Source: Gammaproteobacteria bacterium (GTDB taxonomy: Bacteria; Pseudomonadota; Gammaproteobacteria; Burkholderiales; Burkholderiaceae_C). Taken from it: a stretch of DNA of 64,000 nt. Each line of letters starts with the position of its first letter. The stretch's first letter is position 1. Positions 9,063 to 19,183 of this stretch are shown piece after piece. The position numbers and the translations under genes were made by a program. The stretch is taken from the NCBI GenBank assembly GCA_018828125.1, contig JAHJWB010000006.1:186001-250000 (forward strand). Direction: 5' to 3'. The notes under the pieces were generated by a model that worked only from the letters and a program-made list of their open reading frames with translations, had not been told where the DNA came from and made no database searches.

Positions 9063-10166
9063 TCATCGACTGCGTCCTTTGTTGGCCTGCTTTTCAACCC
9101 AGAGGCTGTAGCGGGACATGGAGAAACAGAACGTGAAATAGATGAGGGCAATGAAAAGGTAGCCCTCGATCTTGTAGGGCCGCCAGTCGGCGTCAGAGTT
9201 GAGCGCCAGGCCCAGCGAGCCGGTCAGCTCGTACAGGCTCACGATGGTGACGAGCGAGGTGTCCTTGAAGATCGCGATGAAGCTGTTCATGATGCCGGGC
9301 ACCACAATGGCCAGCGCTTGCGGCAGCACGATCTTGCGTTGTGTCTGCCAGTAGGACAGTCCCAGCGTGGCTGCGGCCTCAACCTGTCCTTTGGGAATGG
9401 CCTGCAACCCGCCGCGAATCACCTCGGCCATGTAGGCCGCGGCAAAGAGCGTGATGCCGGCCAGCACGCGGATCAGCACATCGATCGTCACCCCTTGCGG
9501 CATAAACAGTGGGAACATGAACGACGCCATGAACAGCACCGAGATCAACGGCACGCCCCGCACCAGCTCCACATAAATGGTGCATGCCGTGCGGATGGCG
9601 GGCAGCGACGAGCGACGACCCAGCGCCACCACCAACGCCAGCGGAAACGCCATGACAATGGAGAGTGTGGCCAACAAAATGGTCAGCGGCAAACCGCCCC
9701 AGCGGTCGGTCTCTACCTTTGTCAGGCCCAGCACATTGCCGTACATCAGCGCAAAGAAGCTGGCCAACACCACTGCCCACAGAAGCACCAGCCAGGGCCG
9801 CCAGAAGACGCGGGTGCAGCTGGCCACCAGCATTGACACCATGAGCACCGTGGCCACCAGCGGGCGCCATTGCTCGTCGAACGGATAACGCCCAAAGATG
9901 ATGAGACGGTACTTCTCGGCCACCACGCCCCAGCATGCACCCACGCCGTCTACCCGGCACGCATCCGAGTCGGGCTGCCATACCGCCTGGAACAGGCCCC
10001 AGTTCAGCAACTGCGGCACGTACCACAGCAACAGGCCGCCGATGATGGCGGTCGAGACGGACGTCTTCCAGTCGGCAAACAGGTTGGCGCGCAGCCAGCC
10101 CACCAAGCCACGGTTTTGCACCGGCGCCGGGCGCGGGGCAATGGATTCGAAAGTTTTCGCAATCAT
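9063..10166 (-). CDS. aapM: General L-amino acid ABC transporter, permease AapM
   Basis: 367 residues; a hydrophobic polytopic protein of the HisM/GltK permease family. The long N-terminal extension before the core typical of AapM is present. The EAA loop is visible ([23 protein letters not shown]), which contacts the ATPase. Start ATG at 10166 ([11 protein letters not shown]), two bases after the aapQ stop, so the pair is translated together. It forms the inner-membrane channel with AapQ. Confidence 0.92.
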   Translation of the reverse strand: MIAKTFESIAPRPAPVQNRGLVGWLRANLFADWKTSVSTAIIGGLLLWYVPQLLNWGLFQAVWQPDSDACRVDGVGACWGVVAEKYRLIIFGRYPFDEQWRPLVATVLMVSMLVASCTRVFWRPWLVLLWAVVLASFFALMYGNVLGLTKVETDRWGGLPLTILLATLSIVMAFPLALVVALGRRSSLPAIRTACTIYVELVRGVPLISVLFMASFMFPLFMPQGVTIDVLIRVLAGITLFAAAYMAEVIRGGLQAIPKGQVEAAATLGLSYWQTQRKIVLPQALAIVVPGIMNSFIAIFKDTSLVTIVSLYELTGSLGLALNSDADWRPYKIEGYLFIALIYFTFCFSMSRYSLWVEKQANKGRSR

Positions 10167-10168
10167 GG

Positions 10169-11347
10169 TCAACGCTCCTTGATCGCGGCGCGCGCGTTGT
10201 ACCAGTTCATCAAAAGCGAGGTGATGAGCGACGTGCTGAGGTACACCAGCATCACGATGGAGATGCACTCCACCGCGCGCCCGGTCTGGTTCAGCGCAGT
10301 GTTCGAGATAGACACCACGTCTGGGTAGCCAATGGCCACCGCCAACGAGGAGTTTTTGGTGAGGTTGAGGTATTGGCTGGTCAGCGGCGGAATGATGACG
10401 CGCAAGGCCTGTGGCAGCATTACCAGCCGCATTTGTTGGCCGCGGTTAAGCCCCAGGGCCGCCGCTGCCTCGCCCTGCCCGCCCGACACCGACTGAATGC
10501 CAGCGCGCACCACCTCGGCCACAAACGCCGAGGTGTAGAAAGTCAGCCCGAGCAGCACGGCCAGAAACTCGGGGGTGAGTGCCCCCCCGTGCTCGATGGC
10601 GAACTCGCCCTTGATCGGCATGTTCATTTGCCCGGGAGCACCCCCCACCAGCCAACCCAGAACGCCGCCTAGCAGCACCACAGCAACGGGGGTCCAGAAC
10701 AGGCTGCGCACCCGGCCAGTGCCTTCGAACCGCCGCACCGCCCAGCGCCGGTAACCCCAAGCGGCCACACAACCCACAAGCAAGCCCACGGCCGCTATGC
10801 CGTGGCCGGTGGCCCATACGGGGATCGGAAAGTTGAGCCCGCCCTTGCTGAGAAAAAATGGACCCACCTGCCAGGGCTCGTAGCTCGCGGGCAAAGTTTC
10901 GGTTAGCAGCAGGTACCAGGTCAGCAACTGCAGCAAGATTGGCACGTTGCGGAACATCTCCACATAGGCCGAACACAGCCCCCGCACCAGCGCGTTGCGG
11001 GAGAACCGCCCAACCCCAAGCGCTGTGCCCAGCAGGGTGGTCAGCACAATGCCGATGACAGCAACCCGCAGCGTGTTGACCACGCCCATCAAAAAGGCCC
11101 GCCAGTAGGGCTCGTTGGAATCAAACGGGTACAGGCCTTCGCCAATGTCAAAACCCGCAGGCTGGGTCAGAAAGTCGAATCCGCTCTGGATGCCGCGCAC
11201 CTGCATGTTGTGCATGGTGTTCTTGGCCAGGAACCAGATCACGAAACCTATCAGGCCCACGGCCAGCACCTGATAGATCAGGCCCCGAAAGGCCTGGCTG
11301 CGCCAGGACCAGGAGCGTTTTTTGGGAGGAAGGCGGGGTGGTGGCAT
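10169..11347 (-). CDS. aapQ: General L-amino acid ABC transporter, permease AapQ
   Basis: 392 residues, polytopic membrane protein of the amino acid permease family with an EAA loop (GEAAAALGLNRGQQMRLVMLP cut to its core EAAAALGLN). Like other AapQ proteins it has an N-terminal membrane segment and a large periplasmic insert before the core. Downstream of aapJ after 209 bases that hold a perfect hairpin, and directly followed by aapM. Confidence 0.92.
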   Translation of the reverse strand: MPPPRLPPKKRSWSWRSQAFRGLIYQVLAVGLIGFVIWFLAKNTMHNMQVRGIQSGFDFLTQPAGFDIGEGLYPFDSNEPYWRAFLMGVVNTLRVAVIGIVLTTLLGTALGVGRFSRNALVRGLCSAYVEMFRNVPILLQLLTWYLLLTETLPASYEPWQVGPFFLSKGGLNFPIPVWATGHGIAAVGLLVGCVAAWGYRRWAVRRFEGTGRVRSLFWTPVAVVLLGGVLGWLVGGAPGQMNMPIKGEFAIEHGGALTPEFLAVLLGLTFYTSAFVAEVVRAGIQSVSGGQGEAAAALGLNRGQQMRLVMLPQALRVIIPPLTSQYLNLTKNSSLAVAIGYPDVVSISNTALNQTGRAVECISIVMLVYLSTSLITSLLMNWYNARAAIKER

Positions 11348-11507
11348 GCCAGCTCAATCAAGGTCGATGGAACCCACACACTCCCCGTCTCCGAGGAATG
11401 TGCAGCCAGACAAGGCGCCCCACCCTGTGGGCGAAACGGCCTCGCAATCAATCATGAAATCTGGAGGCCTCCCACAGACCCAAGGCCCGTAGGAGTCGTC
11501 CGTTGCA

Positions 11508-11527
11508 ACAGCAGCAGATGCTGCTGT
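11508..11527 (-). other. Intercistronic hairpin between aapJ and aapQ
   Basis: ACAGCAGC and GCTGCTGT pair perfectly around a 4-base loop, with no T-run. It lies 29 bases downstream of the aapJ stop. In binding-protein transporter operons such hairpins often stabilise the 5' mRNA so the periplasmic protein is made in excess over the permeases; that role is inferred here. Confidence 0.5.
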
Positions 11528-11556
11528 GTGGTTTGCTGTAGTGCTTCTGGCGGCTA

Positions 11557-12588
11557 TCAGCGGATGGGGAAGGCGTACATGAGGCCGTCCTTGTTCCACT
11601 GGTTGTTCAGGCCGCGCGGCAACGCCAAAGCCGACTTGGGGCCGACGTTGCGCTCAAAGATCTCGCCATAGTTCCCGGTCGTCTTGATGGCGCGGGCCAT
11701 CCAGTCACGCTCCAGCCCCAAGAGCTTGCCGGTGTCTTCGGTCGTGCCCAGAATGCGCTGCACCACAGGGTCGGCGTTCGTCTTCATCTGCTCCAGATTG
11801 GCTTGCGTGATGCCATATTCTTCGGCTTCGATCAGCCCATAGACCACCCACTTGACGATGGCAAACCACTCGTCGTCACCGCGGCGCACCATCGGGCCCA
11901 GCGGCTCTTTGGAGATGAGTTCGGGCAGGATCACATGCTCTGCAGGGTCCTTGGCTTCCTTGTTGCGCACTGATGCCAAGCCCGACGCGTCGGTGGTGTA
12001 AGCGATGCAACGGCCCGCAAAATACGCACCGGTAGCGGCCTCTACCTTTTCAAACACCACGGGCTTGATGGCGAGGTTGTTGGCCTTGGAGTAGTCGGTC
12101 AGGTTCTTTTCGGTGGTGGTGCCGGACTGAACGCACACGGTCTGGCCCTTGAGCTGCTTGGCGCTTTTGATCTTGCTCTTGGTGGGCACCATGAAGCCTT
12201 GGCCGTCGTAGTAGGTAACCGCCGTTTGGTGCAGCCCGAGCGATGCGTCGCGCGTGAGCGAGAACGTGGTGTTACGCGAGAGCACATCCACCTCACCCGA
12301 CTGCAGGGCCGTGAAGCGCTGCTGTGCGTTCAGGGGCACATACTTGACCTTCTCCCCATCGCCAAGCACCGCAGCGGCCACGGCGCGGCAAATGTCCACA
12401 TCCAGGCCCGACCATTTGCCATTGGAGTCTGCTGCCGAGAACCCCGCCAGCCCGGTGTTGACGCCACACACCACCTGACCCCGGGACTTGATACCGTCCA
12501 GCGTCTTGCCTGCATGCGCAGGGGCGGCCGCAAAAGCGGCAACAGTCGCCAGACAGGCGGCTGCGATGCGGAAGGGGGATTTGTTCAT
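11557..12588 (-). CDS. aapJ: General L-amino acid ABC transporter, periplasmic binding protein AapJ
   Basis: 343 residues from the ATG at 12588 with GGAGAG upstream. A signal peptide (MNKSPFRIAAACLATVAAF..PAHA) is cleaved after AHA near residue 26. The mature protein opens KTLDGIKSRGQVVCGVNTGL and follows the SBP_bac_3 fold with WSGLDVDICRAVAAA. Length and the C-terminal GLMYAFPIR match AapJ rather than the shorter GltI. First gene of the transporter; binds L-amino acids in the periplasm. Confidence 0.93.
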   Translation of the reverse strand: MNKSPFRIAAACLATVAAFAAAPAHAGKTLDGIKSRGQVVCGVNTGLAGFSAADSNGKWSGLDVDICRAVAAAVLGDGEKVKYVPLNAQQRFTALQSGEVDVLSRNTTFSLTRDASLGLHQTAVTYYDGQGFMVPTKSKIKSAKQLKGQTVCVQSGTTTEKNLTDYSKANNLAIKPVVFEKVEAATGAYFAGRCIAYTTDASGLASVRNKEAKDPAEHVILPELISKEPLGPMVRRGDDEWFAIVKWVVYGLIEAEEYGITQANLEQMKTNADPVVQRILGTTEDTGKLLGLERDWMARAIKTTGNYGEIFERNVGPKSALALPRGLNNQWNKDGLMYAFPIR

Positions 12589-12791
12589 AACGGGTTCTCT
12601 CCAAAAAACGAGGATGGAATGCACGACCTTGAACCGCTGCCATGCGCGTTCTTGGTGCCGAACCCGGACCTTAACGACACGCCCCCCAAGGGGCATCGGG
12701 GTTTACGCGGGTCGTTGCAAGCCCTTGGTATACCCTGATCCGCGCTAATTCCGCGCAGCAGGCAAGGACTTGGTTTGCGGCAGCAGCCAGT

Positions 12792-13322
12792 TCAATCCAA
12801 CTTTTTCTGCAAGAACTGTGCCTGTCCCATCTGCGGATCGAGGGCGTAGGCCGCGAAGCCTTCGCGCGCATAGGCACGCAAGGCGCTGTGATTGCCCGAC
12901 AAAACTTCCATGGTGAGCTTGCAGGCCCCACGGTCCCGCGCAATGCCCTCCACCACCTGCAGCATGCGCTGCGCAATACGGTGACCGCGCCATGCGGGCA
13001 CCACCACCACGTCGTGCACATTGACAAGTGGTTTGCAGGCGAAGGTGGAGAAGCCTTCAAAGCAGTTGACCAAGCCCACGGGCGATGGCCGGTTCGGCGC
13101 GCCGGCATCGTGTTCTGCCCATGCCATCACGCTGAACGCATCCGTGCGCTGGAGCAGCGCCAGGGCAAGGCCTTTTTTAACGTCCGCGCGTAGGGGTTCG
13201 CCGCCGCCCGCCAAATCCTGGGCATAACCATCCAGCAGTTCGACCAACGCGGCCGCTTCATGGGGATTGGCGTAGTCCACACGGCGAATGGTCACGTTGG
13301 CATGGGCGGCGTTGAGAGGCAT
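12792..13322 (-). CDS. GNAT-family N-acetyltransferase
   Basis: 176 residues from the ATG at 13322 (MPLNAAHANVTIRRVD). The acetyl-CoA binding region reads VVVVPAWRGHRIAQRMLQVV, the classical V-x-P-x-x-R-G-x-G/R motif A of GNATs, followed by the ALRAYAREGF motif B. The substrate is unknown. It lies between glmM and aapJ on the same strand. A longer start near 13472 is possible but would overlap glmM. Confidence 0.8.
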   Translation of the reverse strand: MPLNAAHANVTIRRVDYANPHEAAALVELLDGYAQDLAGGGEPLRADVKKGLALALLQRTDAFSVMAWAEHDAGAPNRPSPVGLVNCFEGFSTFACKPLVNVHDVVVVPAWRGHRIAQRMLQVVEGIARDRGACKLTMEVLSGNHSALRAYAREGFAAYALDPQMGQAQFLQKKLD

Positions 13323-13434
13323 ACAAGACCTGGACTGAGTGGTTGAGATATCGAGCCCACCCCATCTGGGTGCGCCATAAGTGCGCCATGAATGCGCCGC
13401 AGGGCTTGAGCGGAAGCCAGAAAGCGCTGGCCCC

Positions 13435-14769
13435 TTAGCCCGCCCTGGCCGCGTCTGCCAACCGCTGCGCACAGGCGCTGGCCACTTGCGCGTCGCGCGC
13501 CTCCACCATCACACGCAGCAAGGGCTCGGTGCCACTGGCCCGAATCAGCACCCGGCCCGATGCGCCCAATTGCTTTTCGACGGCTTCGGTGGTATCGGCC
13601 AACACGCGGTTGGACTTCCAGTCTTGGCCCGGCGGTAGCCGCACGTTCAACAGGACCTGTGGGTACAACGTGATTTCGGCCAACAACTGCGCCAGCGTAA
13701 GGCCGCTGCGCACACAGGCTTGCAACACCTGCAACGCACTCACCAAGCCATCGCCCGTGGTGTGACGGTCCAGCGCCAGCAGGTGGCCCGACCCCTCCCC
13801 GCCCAACACCCACTGGTGGCGCGCGAGTTCTTCGAGCACATAGCGGTCACCCACCTTGGCGCGCACAAACTTCACACCGCGCGCCTGCAGCGCCACTTCC
13901 ACCGCCATGTTGGTCATCAGCGTGCCCACGACGCCCGGCACATGCTCGTCGCGCCCCATGCGATCCGACGCCATGAGGTAGAGCAGTTCGTCACCGTTGT
14001 ACAGGCGCCCGGCTGCATCCACCACCTGCAAGCGGTCTGCATCACCATCCAGGGCAATGCCGTAGTCCGCATGGTTGGCACGCACCGCCCTCACCAGCGC
14101 GTCGGGGTGTGTGGCGCCCACTTCGTCGTTGATGTTCAGGCCATCCGGCGCGCACCCTATCGACAAGACCTCGGCGCCCAGCTCGTGGAAGACCTTGGGC
14201 GCCACCTGGTAGGCCGCACCATGCGCAGCGTCCACCACAATCTTGAGTCCCTTCAAGGTCAAGTCGTGCGGAAAGGTGCTCTTGCAAAATTCAATGTAAC
14301 GGCCCGCCGCGTCGTCCAGACGCCGCGCCTTGCCCAGGCTCGCCGAGTCAGCCCATACAGGGGCCTCGCTCAGTGCGGCCTCTACCGCAAGCTCCCAGGT
14401 GTCGGGCAACTTGGTGCCCTGTGCACTGAAAAACTTGATGCCGTTGTCGGGAAAAGGGTTGTGGCTGGCGCTGATGACGACCCCCAAGCTGGCGCGCTGC
14501 GCCCGTGTCAGGTAGGCCACGCCCGGTGTGGGCAGCGGGCCCAACAACACCACATCGACCCCTGCAGAGTTGAAGCCAGACTCCAGCGCGCTTTCCAGCA
14601 TGTAGCCGGAAATACGGGTGTCTTTGCCAATCAGCACCGTGGGGCGGTCTTCGGTGCGGCGCAATACGCGGCCTACGGCATGGGCCAGTCGCAAAACAAA
14701 ATCTGGCGTGATGGGCGGCTGCCCCACTGTGCCGCGAATGCCATCGGTTCCAAAATACTGACGTGTCAT
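13435..14769 (-). CDS. glmM: Phosphoglucosamine mutase GlmM
   Basis: 444 residues, the usual length. It converts glucosamine-6-phosphate to glucosamine-1-phosphate for UDP-GlcNAc, peptidoglycan and lipid A. N-terminal YFGTDGIRG, the catalytic phosphoserine in [12 protein letters not shown] (Ser102), metal-binding ALDGDADR, sugar-binding GGEGSGH and phosphate-binding [12 protein letters not shown] are all present. Follows folP in the conserved rlmE-ftsH-folP-glmM order, with a 128-base gap. Confidence 0.97.
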   Translation of the reverse strand: MTRQYFGTDGIRGTVGQPPITPDFVLRLAHAVGRVLRRTEDRPTVLIGKDTRISGYMLESALESGFNSAGVDVVLLGPLPTPGVAYLTRAQRASLGVVISASHNPFPDNGIKFFSAQGTKLPDTWELAVEAALSEAPVWADSASLGKARRLDDAAGRYIEFCKSTFPHDLTLKGLKIVVDAAHGAAYQVAPKVFHELGAEVLSIGCAPDGLNINDEVGATHPDALVRAVRANHADYGIALDGDADRLQVVDAAGRLYNGDELLYLMASDRMGRDEHVPGVVGTLMTNMAVEVALQARGVKFVRAKVGDRYVLEELARHQWVLGGEGSGHLLALDRHTTGDGLVSALQVLQACVRSGLTLAQLLAEITLYPQVLLNVRLPPGQDWKSNRVLADTTEAVEKQLGASGRVLIRASGTEPLLRVMVEARDAQVASACAQRLADAARAG

Positions 14770-14897
14770 GTTGTAGCGTCTCCTCGTGTCATTTTCGTTG
14801 TTTGTTGTGGGCTGCCAGATGGTGCAGCCGAGCCATGGGAGTCAAAATATCAAAGCAATTTTCAAAATTTCCAAACGCCAAGCATTCGATCAGTCAG

Positions 14898-15740
14898 TCA
14901 TTCAGTCAGTTGGTCCAAACGCTGCATGGCCGTCCACACGGCCAAAGCCGCCACCGTTTCGCGCACGTCGTGCACTCGCACGATAGAAGCTCCGCGCTCC
15001 ACCGCAAGCACAGCCGCTGCCACGCTGGGCACCATTCGGTGGTCGACATCAAGCCCCGTCACGGCGCCCAAAGACGATTTGCGCGACCACCCCGCCAGCA
15101 GGGGGTAGCCAGCAGTCTTCAGCACAGCCTGTTGGGCCAATAGCTCAAAGTTCTGCTCGACTGTTTTGCCAAATCCAATGCCTGGGTCCAGAACAATTCG
15201 AGTCATTTTGACCCCTAGCGCTTGCAAATCAAGCGCCGATTGCTCCAAAAAAGATAGCACTGATGTGACTACACTGCCCGCCATAGGCGCCACTTGCATG
15301 GTCTGAGGATCGCGGTGCATGTGCATCAGGCACACCCCGCACTGCGGATGCGCCGCCACCACGGCAGCGGCCCCTGGTTGACGCAGGGCCCAGATGTCAT
15401 TGACGATGTCAGCACCCAAGCCCAAGACAGCTTGCATGACCTCGGGCTTGTAGGTATCCACCGAAACGGGCACGCCCAACGTGACGGCATCGCGGACCAA
15501 TGGGAGCACACGCACCAATTCGTCTTCGAGCGAGACCGCCGGACTGCCAGGGCGCGTGGACTCGCCGCCGATATCCAGAATATGAGCGCCATCCTTTAGC
15601 AACTGTTCGCAATGGCGCAATGCGCTCACCCTGGATCCATGGCGCCCACCATCCGAGAACGAATCCGGCGTGACGTTGACGATACCCATGACTTTGGGCA
15701 ACGTCAGGTCAAGGGAAAAACGCGTGGTCTGCCAAATCAT
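14898..15740 (-). CDS. folP: Dihydropteroate synthase FolP
   Basis: 280 residues from the ATG at 15740 (MIWQTTRFSLDL). It condenses pABA with dihydropterin pyrophosphate in folate synthesis and is the sulfonamide target. Signatures: GIVNVTPDSFSDGG, DIGGESTRPG, RIVLDPGIGFGKT and WSRKSSLG. A copy of the palindromic repeat family lies within the coding region (15209-15262) and encodes part of the segment FLEQSALDLQALGVKM, keeping frame. Sits between ftsH and glmM. Confidence 0.96.
   Translation of the reverse strand: MIWQTTRFSLDLTLPKVMGIVNVTPDSFSDGGRHGSRVSALRHCEQLLKDGAHILDIGGESTRPGSPAVSLEDELVRVLPLVRDAVTLGVPVSVDTYKPEVMQAVLGLGADIVNDIWALRQPGAAAVVAAHPQCGVCLMHMHRDPQTMQVAPMAGSVVTSVLSFLEQSALDLQALGVKMTRIVLDPGIGFGKTVEQNFELLAQQAVLKTAGYPLLAGWSRKSSLGAVTGLDVDHRMVPSVAAAVLAVERGASIVRVHDVRETVAALAVWTAMQRLDQLTE
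15209..15262. repeat. Palindromic repeat copy inside folP
   Basis: GCGCTTG and CAAGCGC pair perfectly around CAAAT (15218-15236). The flanks TAGC before and the GATTGCTCC-A6-GATAGC-like tail after it match the extended family consensus seen between genes elsewhere in the window. The folP reading frame stays open through it. Confidence 0.65.
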
Positions 15741-15853
15741 GAATGCAATACAAAGGTGCCCACAACCCCAGCAAAGAACATGGGAGCAAAGAAAACACAA
15801 CGACCATCGATCACCCTAAAAACCCAACGGATCACCCACCTTCGACACCCATG

Positions 15854-15875
15854 AAAAACGGGGCACAAGGCCCCG
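15854..15875 (-). terminator. Rho-independent terminator after ftsH
   Basis: On the minus strand CGGGGC and GCCCCG pair around a 5-base loop and are followed by TTTTT. It lies 28 bases past the ftsH stop, ahead of folP, so folP needs its own promoter or read-through. Confidence 0.75.
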
Positions 15876-15902
15876 CTGGAACAGCTTTTACCCGGTCGGC
15901 CT

Positions 15903-17825
15903 TCAAGCAGCCGTGGGTGCGGGGTCCGTTGCCACCGCTGGCGTACCGCCGCTGGAGTTATCACCACCCGAGGAGGGGGGCGTACGAGGTGTCCAGTCTT
16001 TTGGAGGACGGGGCTCCTTGCCAGCCATGATGTCGTCCAGTTGCTCTGTATCGATGGTTTCCCATTCGAGCAGAGCCTTCGCCATGGCGTGCATCTTGTC
16101 GCTGTTCTCTTCGATCAGCGCACGGGCCAGGTTGTACTGCTCGTCGATGATGCGACGAACTTCCATGTCCACCTTTTCCATGGTCTGCTCGCTCATGGTG
16201 GTGGTTTTTGTCACCGAACGGCCCAGGAACACTTCGCCTTCATTTTCCGCATACACCATAGGGCCCAGGGCGTCAGTCATGCCGTAGCGCGTCACCATGT
16301 CGCGGGCGATATGTGTCGCACGCTCAAAGTCGTTGCTCGCACCCGTCGTCATCTGGTTCATGAACACTTCTTCGGCAATTCGGCCACCGAACAGCATGCT
16401 GATCTGGTTGAGCATGTATTCCCGGTCGTAGCTGTAGCGGTCCTGCGCAGGTAGGCTCATCGTGACACCCAAGGCACGGCCGCGGGGAATGATGGTGACC
16501 TTGTGCACAGGATCACACTTGGGCAAAAGCTTGCCGATGAGGGCGTGGCCAGATTCGTGATAGGCCGTGTTGCGGCGCTCTTCCTCTGGCATGACCATGC
16601 TCTTGCGTTCGGGGCCCATCAGGATTTTGTCCTTGGCCTTCTCGAAGTCCTGCATCTCTACCGTGCGCGCATTGCGGCGCGCGGCCATCAGGGCAGCTTC
16701 ATTGCACAGGTTGGCCAGATCGGCACCACTCATGCCGGGCGTGCCGCGGGCAATGATGCTGGGGTTCACATCCTGGCCGACCGGGATCTTGCGCATGTGC
16801 ACGTTCAGGATCTGTTCGCGGCCACGGATGTCGGGCAGCGTTACATAGACCTGGCGGTCGAAACGTCCGGGACGCAGCAAGGCAGCGTCGAGGATGTCGG
16901 GGCGGTTGGTGGCAGCGACCACGATCACGCCCAGATTGGTCTCGAACCCGTCCATCTCAACCAGCATTTGGTTCAGGGTCTGTTCGCGTTCATCATTGCC
17001 ACCGCCGAGGCCCGCGCCACGCTGACGGCCCACGGCGTCAATTTCGTCGATGAAGATGATGCAAGGTGCGTTCTTCTTGGCGTTGTCGAACATGTCGCGT
17101 ACACGGGCCGCGCCCACGCCAACGAACATCTCCACAAAATCCGAACCCGAGATGCTGAAGAACGGCACCTTAGCTTCGCCCGCAATGGACTTGGCCAGCA
17201 AGGTCTTGCCGGTACCAGGAGGGCCCACCAGCAGCAACCCGCGGGGAATGCGTCCGCCCAGTTTCTGGAATTTCTGGGGGTCTTTCAGGAAGTCCACGAC
17301 CTCCTTCACCTCTTCTTTTGCCTCGTCACAGCCGGCCACATCGGCAAAGGTCACTTGGTTGGTGTTTTCATCCAACATTCGGGCTTTGCTTTTGCCAAAG
17401 CTGAAAGCACCGCCCTTGCCACCGCCTTGCATCTGGCGCATGAAGTACACCCAGACGCCGATCAGTAGCAACATCGGGCCCCAGCTGACCAACAAGGTCA
17501 TGAGCAAAGACCCTTCTTCACGTGGCTTGACGTCAAACTTGACGTTGTTGTTGATGAGGTCTCCCACAAGACCACGATCCAAGTAGGTGGCAGTCGTGCG
17601 GATCTTGCGATCATCGTTAGTGACAGCCACGATCTCGGTGCCGCCCTGGCCTTCCTGGATGGTTGCGCTCTTGATGCGGTTGCTGCGGACTTCCTCCAGG
17701 AATTCCGAGTAGCCGACGTGACCTGCGCTGGCTCCGGCACGGGTGTCAAACTGTTTGAACACTGTGAACAGCACCATGGCAATGACGAGCCACACGGCAA
17801 TTTTTGAAAACCACTGATTGTTCAA
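15903..17825 (-). CDS. ftsH: ATP-dependent zinc metalloprotease FtsH
   Basis: 640 residues from a TTG at 17825 ([12 protein letters not shown]), chosen because family members begin NNQWFSK and GGAG lies just upstream. Two N-terminal membrane segments flank a periplasmic domain. Then come the AAA domain (Walker A GPPGTGKT at 201-208, Walker [12 protein letters not shown]) and the zinc protease motif HESGH. The hexamer degrades misassembled membrane proteins and regulators such as LpxC. Follows rlmE after 171 bases, as in E. coli. Confidence 0.97.
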   Translation of the reverse strand: MNNQWFSKIAVWLVIAMVLFTVFKQFDTRAGASAGHVGYSEFLEEVRSNRIKSATIQEGQGGTEIVAVTNDDRKIRTTATYLDRGLVGDLINNNVKFDVKPREEGSLLMTLLVSWGPMLLLIGVWVYFMRQMQGGGKGGAFSFGKSKARMLDENTNQVTFADVAGCDEAKEEVKEVVDFLKDPQKFQKLGGRIPRGLLLVGPPGTGKTLLAKSIAGEAKVPFFSISGSDFVEMFVGVGAARVRDMFDNAKKNAPCIIFIDEIDAVGRQRGAGLGGGNDEREQTLNQMLVEMDGFETNLGVIVVAATNRPDILDAALLRPGRFDRQVYVTLPDIRGREQILNVHMRKIPVGQDVNPSIIARGTPGMSGADLANLCNEAALMAARRNARTVEMQDFEKAKDKILMGPERKSMVMPEEERRNTAYHESGHALIGKLLPKCDPVHKVTIIPRGRALGVTMSLPAQDRYSYDREYMLNQISMLFGGRIAEEVFMNQMTTGASNDFERATHIARDMVTRYGMTDALGPMVYAENEGEVFLGRSVTKTTTMSEQTMEKVDMEVRRIIDEQYNLARALIEENSDKMHAMAKALLEWETIDTEQLDDIMAGKEPRPPKDWTPRTPPSSGGDNSSGGTPAVATDPAPTAA

Positions 17826-17996
17826 GCGGGGCTCCAGTTGCGGAAAACAGAAAACGGACACACTGCCGTCATGGCACGCATGTGCGGATCATTTTAGGTC
17901 TTTCAAGCCTCGGGGCCATCCCTATTCCCCCTATCGGCCATGGAATCAACACGGGCTTTGCAGCCGTATTTCACGGATCCTTGACCTTAGGCAAGA

Positions 17997-18662
17997 CTAA
18001 ATTGGCTGCTTTTTGAGCCCCATACCGACCAAAAAAGTCTCCGAAGATTTGTCGCGCGAGGCCTTAGGTTTTATGGGTTTGACCACTTTGAATGTCTGCT
18101 TGAACAGTGTCACGAGGTCGCTGTAGCCACTGCCGTGAAAAAGCTTGACCACCAGAGCGCCTTCCTGTTTCAAATGGTTGCAAGCAAACTCCACTGCGAG
18201 TTCCACCAGATGGGAAATCCGGGCCGCATCTGCCGATTCGATACCGGACAGGTTGGGGGCCATGTCCGAAACTACAACATCCACAATCTTGCCGTCCAAC
18301 GCCGCTTCCAGGCGTTCCAGCACCTCGGCCTCCCGAAAATCTCCGTGGATGTAGGTAACGCCCTCAATAGGCTCCATGGGCAATAGGTCCAGCGCAATGA
18401 TGGTTCCATTCAGCTGGCCTGCAGCGGCACCCCCTGGGGACATGCGTCGACGCAGGTACTGACTCCATGCGCCAGGCGTGGAGCCCAGATCGACCACGGT
18501 ATAACCCGGCTTGATCAAGCCGAGTTGTTCATCGATTTCCTTGAGCTTGTAGGCAGCACGGGCCCGAAAACCCTCTTTGTGGGCCAACTTGACGTAGGTG
18601 TCATTGACGTGGTCGTTCAACCACGCCTTGTTGACCTTCTTGCTTTGGGTTTTGACTTTCAT
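17997..18662 (-). CDS. rlmE: 23S rRNA 2'-O-ribose methyltransferase RlmE
   Basis: 221 residues from the ATG at 18662 ([14 protein letters not shown]). It methylates U2552 of 23S rRNA using SAM. SAM-binding motif [15 protein letters not shown], catalytic Asp in [10 protein letters not shown], and Lys in [10 protein letters not shown] fit the K-D-K-E tetrad. Divergent from yhbY with only 47 bases between starts; upstream of ftsH as in many proteobacteria. Confidence 0.96.
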   Translation of the reverse strand: MKVKTQSKKVNKAWLNDHVNDTYVKLAHKEGFRARAAYKLKEIDEQLGLIKPGYTVVDLGSTPGAWSQYLRRRMSPGGAAAGQLNGTIIALDLLPMEPIEGVTYIHGDFREAEVLERLEAALDGKIVDVVVSDMAPNLSGIESADAARISHLVELAVEFACNHLKQEGALVVKLFHGSGYSDLVTLFKQTFKVVKPIKPKASRDKSSETFLVGMGLKKQPI

Positions 18663-18671
18663 ACAGCGCCA

Positions 18672-18702
18672 TTGTCTCTCGACAATCAGCACCATCGATA
18701 AT
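18672..18702 (+). promoter_or_regulatory. Possible yhbY promoter very close to its start
   Basis: GATAAT at 18697-18702 with TTGTCT 19 bases upstream (18672-18677). Transcription would start at about the yhbY ATG (18710), and no Shine-Dalgarno sequence is visible, so a leaderless message is possible. The opposite strand reads TATTAT at the same place and may serve rlmE. Confidence 0.3.
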
Positions 18703-18709
18703 ACGGCCC

Positions 18710-19183
18710 ATGCCCCAAATTCAACTGACTCCCGCAGAGCGCCGGGAACAACGCGCCAATGCCCATCACCTGGCCCCCGTGGTCATGGTCGGCGGCGACG
18801 GCCTGACTCCTGCCGTCCAGAAGGAAATCGACGCCGCTTTGAATGCCCACGGGCTCATCAAGGTGCGTGTTTTCAACGATGACCGCGCTGCGCGGGAGCT
18901 GATGTACCAGCAACTCACGGCAGAACTCGGTGCAGCGCCGATTCAGCACATCGGTAAACTCCTTGTGCTCTGGCGCCCTCAGCCCACCAAGGAGCGCGCG
19001 GTCGATGAAGACCGCATGCCTGGCCCGCGCGACGTGAAGGTTCTCAAATACAGCAAGCGCGGTGGACAGCGTCCCGAGATCAAGCAATTGCGGGTTCTGG
19101 GCAATCAGCGGCTTACTTCTGGCGGCCAGATCAAGCGCGCAAAGCCCAAGCAAAAATCCATCAAGAAGCGCCAGGCGGATTGA
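18710..19183 (+). CDS. yhbY: YhbY-type CRM-domain RNA-binding protein
   Basis: 157 residues. The N-terminal CRM domain has [29 protein letters not shown] and the HGLIKVRVF segment, typical of the 50S-associated assembly factor YhbY. About 60 further residues form a basic tail ([15 protein letters not shown]), longer than the E. coli protein (97 residues). Divergent from rlmE; its stop overlaps the next gene's ATG (ATGA). Confidence 0.9.
   Translation: MPQIQLTPAERREQRANAHHLAPVVMVGGDGLTPAVQKEIDAALNAHGLIKVRVFNDDRAARELMYQQLTAELGAAPIQHIGKLLVLWRPQPTKERAVDEDRMPGPRDVKVLKYSKRGGQRPEIKQLRVLGNQRLTSGGQIKRAKPKQKSIKKRQAD

Noticed and set aside
14880-14925. Short direct repeats (CAGTCAGTCATTCAGTCAGT) between glmM and folP taken for a CRISPR or binding-site array
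   Set aside because: Only a 20-base run of a 4-base pattern without spacers; simple low-complexity sequence.
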